Below, piece after piece: positions 35,398 to 48,480 of a stretch of DNA of 64,000 bases. Position numbers and translations under genes: made by a program. The DNA is from Setophaga petechia (Eukaryota; Chordata; Aves; Passeriformes; Parulidae): contig JANCRA010000004.1 of NCBI GenBank assembly GCA_024362935.1, forward strand, positions 22,918,621 through 22,982,620, in the 5' to 3' direction. Numbering within the stretch: the first letter of the stretch is position 1; the number at the start of each line of letters is the position of its first letter. A model generated the notes under the pieces. That model saw only the letters and a program-made list of their open reading frames with translations. It was not told the origin of the DNA and searched no databases.

Positions 35398-38300
35398 AAA
35401 AGACACAGTGTAAGAAAGAAAGACTTTCAACTTTTTAGAAGAATGTGAACTGAAGACTGTTTATGTTTTGTGTATAAATATCCCTACCTCATTTTCAATA
35501 ATCTCGCTAAATAATGTCACAATCTTTAAAAGTGGTTGCTACCCCAGTTCCAAAGATGGAAAAGAGTAGGAATAGGTAAAAGTGTGTTTTAACAATTGTG
35601 TGTTAAAATATCCACTGAGTTAGCAGAACACACAGGAATGATGTAGTGATGAAACCCTTTGCATCATAGATTCAATTGTCAAAGTCCTATTGTGTATTAA
35701 AATATCACAGAATAGCAATCGTGATAACTTTTGAAATTTGATGCTGTATAACTTCATTATAAACAGGGCAGCTAACAACTATCCCAGCTTATTTCAGTTC
35801 TACTAGTAAAGATATTTTATTGTCTTCATTTCATACAGAGAAATGCTATTTAAAGAGAAATGGCTTGTAAGGAAAACTTTAATTATAGTAATTTCATTTT
35901 AAATGAAAGAGGAAAAAAGAAGGATCACAATTCATTTATACAAAATATTCTTAACTTTATTTTGTGTATAATTGTTGATCTGTTCAACTGAAATAATTAT
36001 ACACTTCCTACAGTCACTGGATTAGAATAGTGCATTAAGTAAGTACAATCAATGGTATCCCAGCTATCATGCACTGATGTTAAGAAATAATCATTTTATC
36101 CACATGACCATGTTGTTCACCAAGACTGTTATTTCACTAATCCTCATGATCCAAACAATGCTCTGTTCATGTTCCAGCACACAGCGGGTGGGAGAATGGA
36201 TTTGTTAAGCTGGGTGGGTTTAGCCTTCTTTTATGTGTTCATTATTGTGTTCACTTACTTATTGTACACATATGGTGATAGAAGCTGCTAAAGCAGTAAC
36301 TATCATTCTGCAAAGAAAGTAACACAGAGAAACCAACACAAAATTTCCAACATTTGTTTTGGAAGATTTGTTATTAAAAATAAATTAATTTTTCTATGTG
36401 TGAGAATTTACACCATGTATTCCTGTAACTCTTTCACCAGACATTCAAAAATTTGGACCCATAAAAGGAAAAAAATGGGGAGAATCAACACAAAGTTTTA
36501 CAGACAGAAGCTACGACAATAACATCAAATCTTCTGTAGCTTCCAAACGATGCAATTACTTTCCCAAACTACATAAGTGGGAAATATACTTTTCCCATCA
36601 GAACAGTACAAATTATATTTTTTTATTACTTTTGGAATTATTACATTTCAAAGCTATTTCAGAGTGTGTGTTACCTTGATTCTAATGTTGTAAGGATAAA
36701 AAAAAGAAATTTTGGTGAAATGAAGTCCTCAGTCAGAGATAGAGCATAGGAAAAATAATGTACCTATCCTTCTGTTTACATGCTTCTTTAGGAAGCTTAT
36801 TTTTGCTTTCAGTCTCTAAATATCATGAATAATTAAGAAAATAACTGGTATGATAAACCTAAATAGGAAAATGCACATTGCATAAGAATAAACAGAGCAT
36901 TTAAAAATTTTATCACTGACATATATTTAGTTTTCCAGTAAAAACACTGCAGTTCAGGGCAGTAGGAAAATATTTCTCCAAAGGCATTTTTTCCCCTTTA
37001 TTTAGACACTTGACATACAGTGCTGGGTTCACTGAAATGGCCTCTTTTACACATTAAGGCTTTTGAAAGGCTTCCATTTTTTCCTCCTGGAGGCTATTTG
37101 TTCATGACAGCATTGTCTACATTCCTTACAAAAATGCAGGCATTTGTCCTTGTGCTAAATGCTGTCATCCTTTGATAAGAAGAAAACTTATTGGGGAAGG
37201 AATGGAAGGTCAACATATTCATTTTTCTCTCAAGTGAACACAGTAGATAAATACTTTTCAGTGACTTCCTCCTTGTTACAATACAAAAACATCTATAAAA
37301 CTTATAGATGAATTGGGATGAACACCTACAATGCCATTACTCTGAAAAGAGCAGCGAAACTGGGTTGCAAAAGCTCTTCTCCAAACACAAGGCAGGAAGT
37401 AAATGTTATGTATTATTGTGCTCACTTTATCTTCTTCTCTTCTTGTTCATCTCAGTTAAAAATTTCCATTCATTACAGAATACCAAAACAAAAGTCTATT
37501 ATATTTCAAATCGACAAATCAGCCCAAAGAGAGCACTTCTGAAATTCTGAGCACTTCTGTTCTCTGTTACATTTTGGTAGAATCTTCAAGATGAGCTGGT
37601 GACTTTGATGTTGGATGAAGTTAAAAAGCCATAAAATATTTCACTGCAGCTATGGTTTGGTCTTGAAATTATGACAAGAAGGTGCAGAAGCAATGGAGTA
37701 ATAAAGAGTCCCTAGGAAAAGAATGGAATGCAGAGTCCACAGGAGCAGAATACTTGTTTCATTGTTAGCTAATTTTTCAAATAGATTCAAACAGAAACTG
37801 TAATAGAGTGTAAGGTTAAATAAAAACTTGGTGATACTTGATAGAATGAAAATACAATATCAAGTTACTTTAGGTAATTATAAACACCCTCCAGGGAAAA
37901 TTGTATGTATAAATTATAGTATAACTAAAAGGACCAAGACCACCACATGCACAGTGAGAATTTTGTTTTATAGGGTGAGTGAACAATCACCTTTTTCTGT
38001 GCAGTTGTTTCTTTGTTATCTTTTTAATATAAAAGACTGTGCCTGTTTCCTAAAAGGTGCACTGACTCTGCTAGATGCCTGATGCCTGATATGGCAGAAT
38101 TTTAATTAAATTAAATATCTTGATTGAGTGTATTGATTGGCTCTTGCACACCAGGTGAAAGAACCTGGGACAACAATTTGACTTCTTCACTATTCTCATC
38201 CCAGAAAATTCATATAAAATTTCAATTTTTTACTGTTGGATTAAGAATCATGCAGAAATTGTTGATCTTGTTAACTTCTTCATTTCCCATCCTAGTTGTT

Positions 38301-39757
38301 TTAAAAATCTGTAAATTGGAATTCTGGAATCCCAAACTAGTATGCTAAGATGACAAATATAAAAGTATTTTTGAATCACAGCATGCCTTGGCTAGAGAAG
38401 GACATGATAACTATCTCTGGCCTGTATTTTAAGGAACCTGAATTTCCTGGAAGTGAGAATAATGACAATTCCCTCTATTCCTCACATTCCCTTCAATCAC
38501 CAGTCAGATCTAGCAAACCAGGCTATTTTAATTATTAGAAGTATATTGTAAATTCCCTATCAGAGATTTTCTATCAGAATTTTTTAAATGGTCAGAATAT
38601 TTGTACATTTAATTACTCTACTGGAGGAGTAATGACTGTTAACAGACAAAACTAAAGTAAGTTTGTACTCAAAGTAACTTTGAAATCAGATTCATGTTTG
38701 GTATTCTTAATAAAATCATTATTATATTGTACAACAGCTTTAAAAGGCTATAAAAGGAATTTTAAATTCATGTTGCTGTAACTTTAGACAACAGTCTCCC
38801 TAGGACATAAGAATACTTTTAACTTGCTTAATCGTTTCTGTTTAGGATGCTGAAAAAAGAGTTTACTTATGATCCAAGCAGAACCACTTATGTAGAGGGA
38901 CCTAAAGCCCACCAATCTGGCACAAAGTAGGGCCTGAAGTTGATTTTGGGAAAACAAGCATGCTATAAAAGTACATATCAAGTAGTAACAATACTATGGG
39001 ACCCAAAAAATCATTGTAGAGTAGTTTGTGGTCAGCACTGTTTAAAAAAACAAAACTAAAGTGACACTTAGCTTTAGGCACAGAGATGATAATATTTTTG
39101 AAAGTTGTCATTGTCTGAAAGCCAGCAAGACAGAAGCCTTTTGCTCAGAGAGATTCTGCTAACATATCACAGTGAAAGTTGGAAACTCCCCTCACAGCAG
39201 TTCATTGAAAGCAAGCAGTCTTGGGAGGAGGTGCAGAGATCTTCCTCTAGGAAAACAGGGGCAACAGCAAGTGATAGAGAGATCAGAAGATATGAGTTGT
39301 TCATAGCTTATGATTCACAGATTTTATAACTTTACAACACCTCTGAAAGGTGTCAATACAATTCTCTCTTCTTCAGCTTCAGAAAATAACTAGACAATAT
39401 AATGAGAAAGAGGTTACTATTTATAGATATAATTGGACAAAATCAAAATTTTTCAGAGTACTGGATTCTTATACAGAAATTACATAATGGGCAAAGCTTC
39501 CAGTAAATTTCATTGAAGAGAGAAGCAAAGTCACTTCAGATAATCAGACTTCAGTGTCTTGTGTTATACTGCAAAAATGATGACTGGATAATGGGTGGCT
39601 TCATGTGGACAGTTTATCTGACTTGTCTTGTTTAGCATGTTTTATCAAACAGAATTTCTTTTGCTTTTGTTGTGAGGAATATCTACCTCATTTAGCTCAC
39701 ACTTCTGTTTTCTTCAGTTAATGAGTCAAAAATTTTAAATCAGATGAGAACTGGGAA
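35398..39757. other. Unique AT-rich sequence, no gene seen
   Basis: No interspersed repeat, RNA gene or supported exon. Open frames of 60-84 codons (37308-38538) have ordinary AT-rich compositions and no domain. Confidence 0.45.
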
Positions 39758-40545
39758 TGGATGTTGTGGTCAGCTCCTCATATGTTGTCTCTGCTTCTCC
39801 TTCCTCCTCAGGGGGAGGACTCCTCACACTCTTCCTCTATTTTAATGGGCGGTCCTTCCCACAATGGAAAGTCGTCCACAACTTCTGCAAAATTACTCTT
39901 TCCCACAGGCTGGTTCTCCATTAACTGCTCCAGTGCAGATCCCTTCCAGGGGGCTCAGTCCCTCAGGAACAGATTAATTCAGCATGTTTCTCCTGTGGGT
40001 TCATATGTCATGCCAACAAAAGTGCTCTGCATCATGGGCTCCTGTCTCTAAACTGACAAAAGCCTGTACCAATCCTGACTTCCCATGGGTCATGGCTTCA
40101 TTTGGGCACTCACCTGCTCCAGGATCCCCCACAGGCTGCAGAGGGACAGCTTGCCTCACTACGGTCTTCAGCATGGCTTTCAGGAGAAACTCTCTGTCTG
40201 GAATAAGTCCTCCATATTCCTTGGTGTCTGCAGGGCTATTTCTCTCATGCATTCTCACTCCTCTCTCTGTATGTACTGCTTTGAAGCAGTTTTTTTCCTC
40301 ATTCTTAAATATGCATAAGAAGCATTACTTGTGGCTGACGGGTTTAGCTTTGGACAGTGACACGACAATCCTGGAGCTGGCTGGCAGTAGCAACATCTTA
40401 CAGAAACTACCCAGTAGCTATGCTGGAAGTAGAGAAAGCTACAACAGACATCCATATAGCCATCCCTGCTTTCCCCTCCCACCCCCACCCCACCATCTCC
40501 CATACCAAAGTTTTGCCACACAAACAGTCCAAGAGGCACAGATAT
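39758..40545. mobile_element. ERVL-associated non-coding segment (LTR or flanking internal region)
   Basis: The stretch ggtcagctcctcatatgttg, tcctcctcagggggaggactcc, gctccagtgcagatcccttcc, ctgcagagggacagcttgcctcac, ccttggtgtctgcagggctatttctc and agttttgccacacaaac follows, in order, a high-copy avian segment that I associate with ERVL elements. The source family has loose internal repetition of a 'gctccag..tgggtccctt' unit; here that is decayed. No retroviral protein frame is visible in it. The 194-codon frame at 39984-40568 falls inside and is very probably spurious. Strand and exact edges are uncertain. Confidence 0.5.
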
Positions 40546-41435
40546 GCACTTTGGTGCATGTAAAATGAGCACCATCTACCTCTCCAGGAAGTCTAACCCA
40601 CTGTTTCACTACCCTCTTTGTGGTGAAACACAGAAGAATAATTTCCCAATATTAAACCTGAACTTCCCCTTATACAGCTTTGAGCCATTCTCATTTCATC
40701 ACTGAATACTAGGAAGAAGAGATCAGCACTTCCCTCTCCTTGTCCTCTGCTGAGGAAATTGCAAAGAGCCATCAGTTTACTCCACAACTTACTTCTCTTC
40801 AAACCTGCTGAACCCAGGGTCTTCAGATGCTCCTCACAGGACACACCTTCCAGACGTTTCATCATATTTGTTACCCTGTCTGAACTATTCTTAAATTAAA
40901 GTGCACTGCACACAGGGCTCAGGGTGAGGCGCACCAGGGCTGAATCCAGCAGGATGATCCCAATCCCAGCTGGTGATGCTGTGTCTGCTGCACCCCGGGA
41001 TGGGGTTTGCCCGCCTGGCTGCCAGGCACACACTGCTGGCTCACCCTGAGCTGCTGCCCACCAGCACCCCCAGATCCCTTTTGCAGGCTGCTCTACACAC
41101 ACTCTCAGTTATCCATTGAGAGAGCCAACAGCACCTCTCATTGTAGTATCACCATCAAACTTGATAATGTAAGTTCTTAATTTAGATAACTGAAAAAAGT
41201 ATTAAACAAATCTGGCCCTAGAATTCAACCCTGAGGAATTCTACTGGTGACTGGCCACCAGCCAGATGTAACTCCTTTTGTGACAGTTGCTTGAGCCTTC
41301 CTAACAGTTCACACAGAGTGCTGTGTGCTTGCTCATTGCACAGTAAGACAACATGTCCAGAAGGAAGGAGAGATCTGAAAGTCTGAATGAAATTCAGAAA
41401 AGCTCCATCTACCACCTTCCCTACTTCCACCTAGA

Positions 41436-42240
41436 AGGCGAACTTGTGTCCTGATTATGGAGAGGGGGTGGAGTTTAGTGCTGTGTGGGGGTTATCGAGT
41501 TGTTATTCAAAAACATCCACATCATACTTGGGGGGGTGGTTTTGGCAGGGAAAGCTAGGGTGCCCTTACCAGAGCATCAACACCAGTATACTTGGTCCCT
41601 CTGCCTCCCTGCCATTTGCCCCTTCTCTTTTGCCTCCAGAGTGTGGTTACGGACCTTGGTGCTGAAAAGGACAGCAGCAAAACCAAGTATAAATTGTAGT
41701 GTTGAATCACCAGGGCTGGCAGGGAGGCTGGTCCAGGAAAGCACCAGCGGGGGTGACCCCACAATGCAGCAGAGTGTTGGAAGTTTTGCTGGAGGAACCC
41801 ACAAAACACTGAGCAAAGCCGACCCCTACTCAGATGATCTAGTTTCTAGGGGCTTTATTTTGTCACTTAAAAAAAAAAAATTCAGATTGGGATGTGGGAA
41901 AAATTCGCCACAGGAGTTTCCTCGCTGTCTTTCTCTTGCTCCGGGAGCTGTGCAAGAACAGTCATCATATTGTCTTTGGAATCATATTGTCTTTGTCTGG
42001 GGAAGAAGTCATGCAAGGAGTATCCACCGTCTTCTTTTGCTGCCAGGGGTGAACACCTTTTTGAGGATAAAACAACTCTGCTGTTGTTACTGTGCATGTT
42101 GTATTTCACTCCTTTGTTCTTCTAGTAAGTTGTCATCTCAACCCATAAATTCTGCTTTGTTGTCCCTCCCTTAACAGGAGGGGAGAGGGAAGTGAAATGG
42201 CTTCTTATGAGATTAATTTCCTGCTGGTGTTAAAGTCAGC
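41436..42240 (+). mobile_element. Probable LTR inserted in CR1
   Basis: This 0.8-kb block separates two adjoining parts of one CR1. It ends tgttaaagtcagcaca, and TGTGTCCTG near 41449 partly mirrors that end, consistent with inverted LTR termini. Toward the right, catctcaacccataaattctg recalls the U5 of the ERVL-type LTRs elsewhere in this window. It contains a 12-A run at 41869-41880 and an 18-bp duplication (atcatattgtctttg) near 41966-41996. A 229-codon frame at 41485-42174 is the longest in the window, but its product has no recognisable domain, so I treat it as chance. Confidence 0.45.
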
Positions 42241-42489
42241 ACACCTTGGCATAGAAGGATATTAGATTAGTTAGACAAGGCTTCCCCTTTGTGAACCCAT
42301 GTTGATGGTGCCTGATAATTTCGTTGTCCTTAATATGTCTTTCAACAGGATCCCAATAGATCTCCATTATTTTTCTAGGTAGGGGTTAGACTAATCTGCT
42401 TTTTTGGATCTCCCCTCATGCCATTCTTGTAAATGTAATGACATTTACTAGCTTTCAATCAGTGGAGACCTCTTTAGGGTCCCAATTCC

Positions 42490-43270
42490 TTTGGTAGATG
42501 CTTCAGCTGGTATAGAGAGCCAAATCTAAGGATGTTTTGTCTCAAAGATTCTGAGGATTGCTGCAGAAGGAGAGAGTCTCATGGAGGTGGAGTAGCACTG
42601 TTGTAAGCCAAGTTCATGCTCTCTCTTGAGATGTGTGTTCTGTTCCCCCCTGCCCCCCACAGCTCCCTCTCTGGAGATGGGCTGGCTGTTCATGCCTGAA
42701 CAAATCAGCACAGAAAATCTTAGTTTATTTGCATAAGAGGTGTGCACCAAGAGTTTACTTAACTACAAGAGGGAGTGGATTGGGCCTCTTTCCTTGCTTC
42801 CCTCACCCCTCTCCGCCTCCCCCACACACCTTCCCTAAAGCTTTGTCTTTTACTTTTCTTCGTCTTGCAAACCCAGCTGTGGATCATCCAAGCAGCAGGA
42901 CCAATGCAGGATCTGAGGACTGCTGCTATTTGTTTTCTTTCTTTGCTTTGCCTGAGGAAAGCATGGCTGTCATAGTCTACTCCATACTCTGTACCAAACT
43001 CTGTTGAGAGAGTGAGGACCTTGTGGAAGTGTGTTGTGGCTCATTATCCAGCACCTCTGAATAGTGGTGTTATAAGTATAGTGTGCTTATTAGCCAGAAT
43101 CTTCTGACGAGTTTGTTGTGGGGCTTGAAAAATTTAAGTGTACTGTACAAAATGATTGTCTTGTTAGCTAACACCTTTTGTGGAAGTATTTTGTGAAAAC
43201 TTAAGGGCTTCTTAACCAATACCAGAGTGGTGGTGACTGTACAATAAAAGCCTTAGAGCTCCCTGAGATG
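42490..43270 (+). mobile_element. Putative LTR of unidentified family inserted in CR1
   Basis: This block lies between two consecutive CR1 parts and has LTR-like landmarks: a tatttgcataa box near 42726, pyrimidine-rich sequence at 42780-42835, and caataaaagcct at about 43240. No exact termini or target duplication were found, and the family is not recognised. It could instead be another kind of insertion. Confidence 0.33.
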
Positions 43271-43829
43271 TGGTCTGGTGCCTGATGAGAATTTATAGCG
43301 AACATTCTGCCCCATACCCATGGGTCATGACAGAGGGGACCTGCTGTAGCTCCCACTAACTCCTTCAGTACTCTGGGGTGAACTCTGTCAAGCCTCATGG
43401 GCTTATTATGAATATCCAAATGGTACAACTGGCTCCTTAGGATTTTAGGGCCCACAAATGGAGCATCACTTCTGTAACCATGGTCCTCCTCCTGGCAGCA
43501 TTAGTATTAAACACTGAGGGAATAAAAGGCATAAAAAATAGTAACAATTGTGTAAATAATCCTTGCTTTCTGAGGAGTTTCGGGCTGGAGGTGGTATGGA
43601 GCTTAACTAATGTATAGAAAATGACCTTTTATTCTGGAGAATCAATACCCCATAAAAATGCTCTATGCCCCCATTCTATTCATAAATCTTCAACTATGCA
43701 GCTGTTAGCTTTAATCAACAAAAATAATACAAATAGGTACAGATGTTGTCATCAGCTGCACAGTTTTCCATAGTCTGTACTGGATAAGGGCTGTTAAAAC
43801 ATGTATATTGATTTCAGAGGTATTATTCT

Positions 43830-44420
43830 AGGTTTGTCTAAAATTTTCTTCACAGTAATTTTCTTCACAGTAACTAGCATGGGGATGAGTTTTGGATTTG
43901 TGCTCAACCCAATGTTGATAATATAGAGATCGTTTTGCTGTTGCTGAGCAGTGTTTGCATAATATCAAAGCCTTTTTTGATTTTTGTGCTGTCCTGCCAG
44001 TGAGTAGTCTGGGGGTGTTTGGGTAGGTGGGAGGGGCACATCTGGGACAGCCGATTCCAGCTGACTGAAGGGATGTTCTATACTCCCCATGTTAGGCTCA
44101 ACATAGAGAGCTGGGGAAGAAGGAGGAAGGGATGTGTGGAGAGATGGCATTTTTGTTCCCAAGTCATAATTAGACCTGATGGAGTCCTCCTTTCCTGGGG
44201 AGGGCTAAACACCTGCCTGCCAGTGGGAAGCAGTGAAATAATTGCTTCTTTTGCTTTGCCTGTGTGTGTGTATGTCATTTGTCTCCCTATTAAGATGTTC
44301 TTGTCTCAATCCATAATTTTTCTCACTTTCGCTCTTCCAATTCTCTTTCCAGTCCTACTGGTGGGGGTATGAGTGGGGGAAGCATGGGGCTTAGTTGTGA
44401 ACTGGGGTTAAACCATGACA
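43830..44420 (+). mobile_element. LTR, same family as the 2100-3287 LTR
   Basis: It aligns phrase by phrase with the interrupted LTR at 2100: ttttgctgttgctgagcag, atgttctatactcccc, tgatggagtcctcctttcctgggg, ttgcctgtgtgtg, ttgtctcaatccataa, and the ending gggttaaaccatgaca. The first about 20 bp are lost or diverged. A 15-bp tandem duplication (aattttcttcacagt) lies at 43842-43871. Polarity is plus. No internal coding follows. Confidence 0.7.
43842..43871. repeat. 15-bp perfect tandem duplication in LTR
   Basis: aattttcttcacagt twice in succession, near the U3 start of the LTR. The related LTR at 2100 has only one copy. Confidence 0.9.
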
Positions 44421-47400
44421 GGCATAAATTTCATCTTTTGATGTGTTTAAAATCTGAGAATTTGCAAACCATCATGCAGAACACCACCTGTTTCAGGTGT
44501 TGCTGGGACTGAATTTCTATGGAAAATTAAGATTTTCTTTTCCAAAAACAAATTGCATTTTTTCACCTCTGGTTTGGTGCCACAATTGCTCTGTTTTGTT
44601 AGCATGTAGAATGCAAACCAATAATTCTTGTAATCAGCTTGAAAATTGGTTTTCTGAAACTGAGCAAATGGTCATAATTAGAAGTAATGTAATTAGAATG
44701 GAAAAATTATTTAACTGAGCTAATGTCTTGGCATAGATGATTACTGTTTTTTAAAAACTAGATACATAAAGGTTTTTGGAGGTTGAAACATTAGTAAATT
44801 CAAGGAGATAGTTTAGCAGATGAAAGATAGTATCTAATTTGTTAGAAAATATTACTTATGAATTTGCTATATTTTGCAGAGATGACAGCAGAATATATGT
44901 GGTGTATGTGTGCATTACTAAGTTTTTGAATATGTATTTTCTCATTTCAGTATGTAAACCAAGAAAAGCAGTTGAAATGCCATAGTCTGGAGACTAAATA
45001 TTGACAGTTTTATTAATGAGGATAAATTTTTCAGAGCTAAATGGATTTACAGTTTCTGTCTAAGGCTTGAACTCTTAATTTTTAAATGCTGTGCATGCAC
45101 ACCATGCCTCAGGAATCTAGCTCTATATTTAAAAAAAACAGGCAGTGAAAACTGTAGAAGTAGGTACAAGTGTAGTGGGTTATCTATTTGCCACACTTGC
45201 CTGCAAGCACAGTACTATTTAACAGTGAGCACATTTGCTGCAGTTATTCATAGGCTGTAGCAGTGATTTCATTAACTAAAACATTAGAACTAAATTACAT
45301 CTCTCTCATATGGTGCAGCGAGGGCAGGGAGAGCTTGAGCAGGAGGACTACATTTGAAACCGCATACCTTTGCTAAGGGCAACTTTAATTTGGCTTTCAG
45401 CATTCAGATACACCAGTTATGGAAGCTGAAAAATACCATGTTTTTCATGTCCATGTTCATCTCTCACTTCAGTATTCAGGTTTACACAGCTGCATTTCAG
45501 TATCCTGTCTTTCAACCAGCAATGATGCATCTGTCTCCTTTCCCTGTCTTCTGCTCTACTATGACACTGATACATAAAATACCCTTTTCTCCAAATTTGT
45601 GGCTTATTATGTGGGTTGCAGCAGATAATATGGCTAATTCATCACTGAATTTTATTATGTATTTTTAAAATTACTTATTAAATACTCTCCAACCTCAAAA
45701 ACTATTCTATGGATCAGAAAGGAGCAGAGTTAATGAAGGTCAAACATTTCTCCAGATTCCTCAAAATTCTGGCGTTTCAAAGTAAATTTCTACAGCTACT
45801 TGTGGAAATTTGAAAACATTTAAAGAACACAGTTTTAAATGTTGTTCAGTGATTTACTTCTGAGCTTATATTTCAAAGCAAAATTCTACTTTCTCTCTCT
45901 TTCTGCTTTTTTTTCCAGTGGAATTGCTTGCAAGGTTAGGTGTCTGCTTCTTTGTCTTCCTTGTGTAAATGAATTTAAGATAATAAAATAAAACTAATTT
46001 AATTTTGTTTGATTGACAACTTCTCTTTTTTCTACACAAAAATGAAGATTTGAGGAAGCTAATGACAGAGGATTTTGGGCTTCTAAGAAGTATTTTGGAA
46101 GGGAATGAAAAAATATGCAGTAAATGAACAATTAAAAAGATATATAGAAGTGCTAAATTATGTCATGATGGACATTCATTATCAGTTTTTTGTATTGGTA
46201 CAGCTGGAAAATTTCTCAAATTTGTTTTGGACTCAAAGGCTGCCTGCTTTTCCCGATGGAGCTAGAGAGCTCATATTTCACATCTTTAGTTCATATTTCA
46301 CATATAAAATCCAGTCACTACACAATTTCATCAGTCATTTGTGCTGCTGAAAAACCTATGTTGCCACTAGAACTTGAATGTCATTTTGGATGTATTAAGA
46401 ATTTCTAGTTGGAAGGCTGGAGAAACCTTATAAGTTTTGAAAATTGATTTAATAGGATCATACAGAGCCCAGACTTACCTGTTCTTAGAAAGAAGTCTTG
46501 ACACCACACAATCAAAATGGGAAATCATTCCTCACCCTGTAAAAGTCAAAGGCATCCTCTGCATTTTTATTATTCTGTTACAATCCAAATATTATTTTTC
46601 CATTCTCTAACTCTTTCTCATCACTATGTGATCAAACCATTGCCTGGAAAGAAAAGGTTAGATTTATCAATCAAAATTTGCTAGCAGGGCTCAAAATAAT
46701 TGAAGCCTCAGGAGAAGCAAGCCTTGTGTATTTTATTTTGTTGTTGTTGTTTCAATATCTCCATAAAAAGCCATTTCAATATGTTTGGTTTTGTGGCAGG
46801 AGATTTCATGAAGTGTTTATTCTTTTCACAGTTGCAAAAAGCAAGGCTGATATAACTATTGCTATATCAGTATAAATACCTATAGCTAAGTTATTGAAGT
46901 CTCATCTACATCTATATCTGCCTACAGATATCTATACATATATATAGATATGTATTTACTGGTTTAGTGTCAACAAAACTTTTGCAAAGAATCTCAAATA
47001 TGTTAGCATGCAAACAAAGATTTTTCAGGCTTGGTCAATTAATCTTCAGCTGTGTGTTTTAATGGGATTCCATCCAGAATCTAATACTGGTATCTAAGGA
47101 AGAAAAGAAAGTACTTCTGAAAACAAAATGTTCATCTATGATTTCCAGTTGGGCAGTCTTGTGCTAGAGCATGTCCAGTGGTTTTCCAGTGTTGCTGTAG
47201 TAATGGCTGTGATTTACCAAACACATATGCTACATGACTGCATTTTTTGACATAGATGTTTTAAAATTAACTTGCTCTAAAAATCTGTTGGAGCAAAAAA
47301 CCAACAAACTAACCAAAAAATAACAACAACAAACCAAACAATAAAAGTCACACAAAGGTGTATAATTAGATCCTTCACAGCTGTGTAAATGAGGATACTG

Positions 47401-47599
47401 CTAACTGTACTGCACTTTTGCCTGTGATTTTTTAAGTCAACTTTAGTGAGTTGCTTCATACAGAAGAAAGCACAGCTACCTGTAATAAATGCAGTCTTAT
47501 GCATGAAAATCTCAAGATCTGAAATCTGTTAATAAATTAACAATCTAAGGTTACACTTTCATAATCGCTACTAAATTATATAGATTTGTTGTGGAACAC
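44421..47599. other. Unique AT-rich sequence, no gene seen
   Basis: No mobile element, RNA gene or exon recognised. The 104-codon frame at 45354-45668 and others have no domain. Low-complexity ttgttgttgttgtttc occurs near 46739-46752, and TA-rich sequence near 46890-46960. Confidence 0.45.
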
Positions 47600-48175
47600 A
47601 CCTAGAGCAGGTAGCTTGAAGTGCCAGCTGCAGGTTGTGCCCTGGCTGGTGGGAAACAGCTGCAGCCCCAAACAATGAGCTTTGAAGGCACACTGACCTC
47701 CTGCCTAGCAAAGGGCACAGTCCTGGAATGCCAGCCATCACCCAGAGCCTCTGCAGGGCCCAGTGAACAGGGAGAAGAGCCCAGACTAAATGAAACCATT
47801 GGACCAAGAGGCACATGAAAAGGACATGAAGGGTGTGTGAAGAGAGTGTGCAATGACTGCAAGGGTCAGGGATTCCTTTATTCAGGGGTATCTGGGGCAC
47901 CCAGATTGTGCTCTTATTTTGTTGCTTCTCCACAATTTATTACTTAGAAGGACCAGAGGTCTCACTCTGCTATGGGAACCCAGGGTCAAGCCAGGAACAG
48001 AAACTTGTCAGACAGTGTGGGTGTGAGGTGTGGAGAGAGTCAAACAGGGCACCATCAGTTCACTGGAGCCGCTCACTGCAAAGGGGCTTTGGTCCCACCA
48101 GCTAAAACCTTGGATGGTGTGACTCGGACTCCCAGTGTCACTCCCAGAGTGACATCTGAATGACCACACAAGAAA
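47600..48175 (-). mobile_element. Probable LTR remnant
   Basis: The block is more GC-rich than its surroundings and on the minus strand has AATAAA (47877-47882) followed by ggaatccctgaccc, a layout typical of the R-U5 part of an LTR. It abuts a CR1 fragment. Edges and family are unknown and no target duplication was found, so the call is tentative. Confidence 0.35.
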
Positions 48176-48194
48176 ATTTCCTTTTAAGATTGCC

Positions 48195-48480
48195 AAGAGG
48201 AGAAGTGATTATATACTACACTGTACACACCAGGATCCCCAGTATTGAAAAGACATAGACTTGTAGAGTGAATGCAGAGAAGAACTATGAACATTATCAG
48301 AGAGCTGGAATACCTCTTCTCTGAAGAAGGGCTGAGAGAATAGGTGTTCAACTGGGAGAAGAAAAGACTCCAGAATGGCCTTTTGTGGCATTTCATTTGG
48401 AGGGGGTTTATAAGAAAGATAGAGAAATATTTTTTACCAGTGTCATTAGTGAAAGGGCAACAGGTAGCAGATTCACAGTG
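48195..48480 (+). repeat. CR1 3'-region fragment, plus strand
   Basis: Forward CR1 phrases from the end of ORF2 and 3' UTR: gaatgcagagaagaactatgaac, cagagagctggaatacctcttctctgaagaagg, gggctgagagaat, gttcaactgggagaagaaaagactcc, aaatattttttaccagtgtc. Heavily diverged and truncated at both ends. Confidence 0.62.

Larger units (their letters stand above)
40590..43550 (-). repeat. Old CR1 LINE, minus strand, carrying two nested insertions
   Basis: Three blocks read in order as one minus-strand CR1: 40590-41434 (ggctcagggtgaggcgcacc; caccagcacccccagatcccttttgcag; ccctgaggaattctac), 42241-42480 (ccttggcatagaagg; tgaacccatgttgatgg; tttcaatcagtggagacctc) and about 43275-43550. In the last block the minus-strand frame 43201-43455 includes H-P-R-V-L-K-E-L, a recognisable part of the linker between CR1 endonuclease and reverse transcriptase. 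The two gaps are filled by LTR-like DNA. The copy is diverged, with stops throughout. Confidence 0.68.

Noticed and set aside
39984..40568. 194-codon open frame
   Set aside because: It falls within an ERVL-associated non-coding segment and shows no domain; overlapping frames occur on the other strand.
41485..42174. 229-codon open frame, the longest in the window
   Set aside because: It lies inside a probable LTR insertion, has no recognisable domain, overlaps other long frames on both strands, and its length fits local GC richness.
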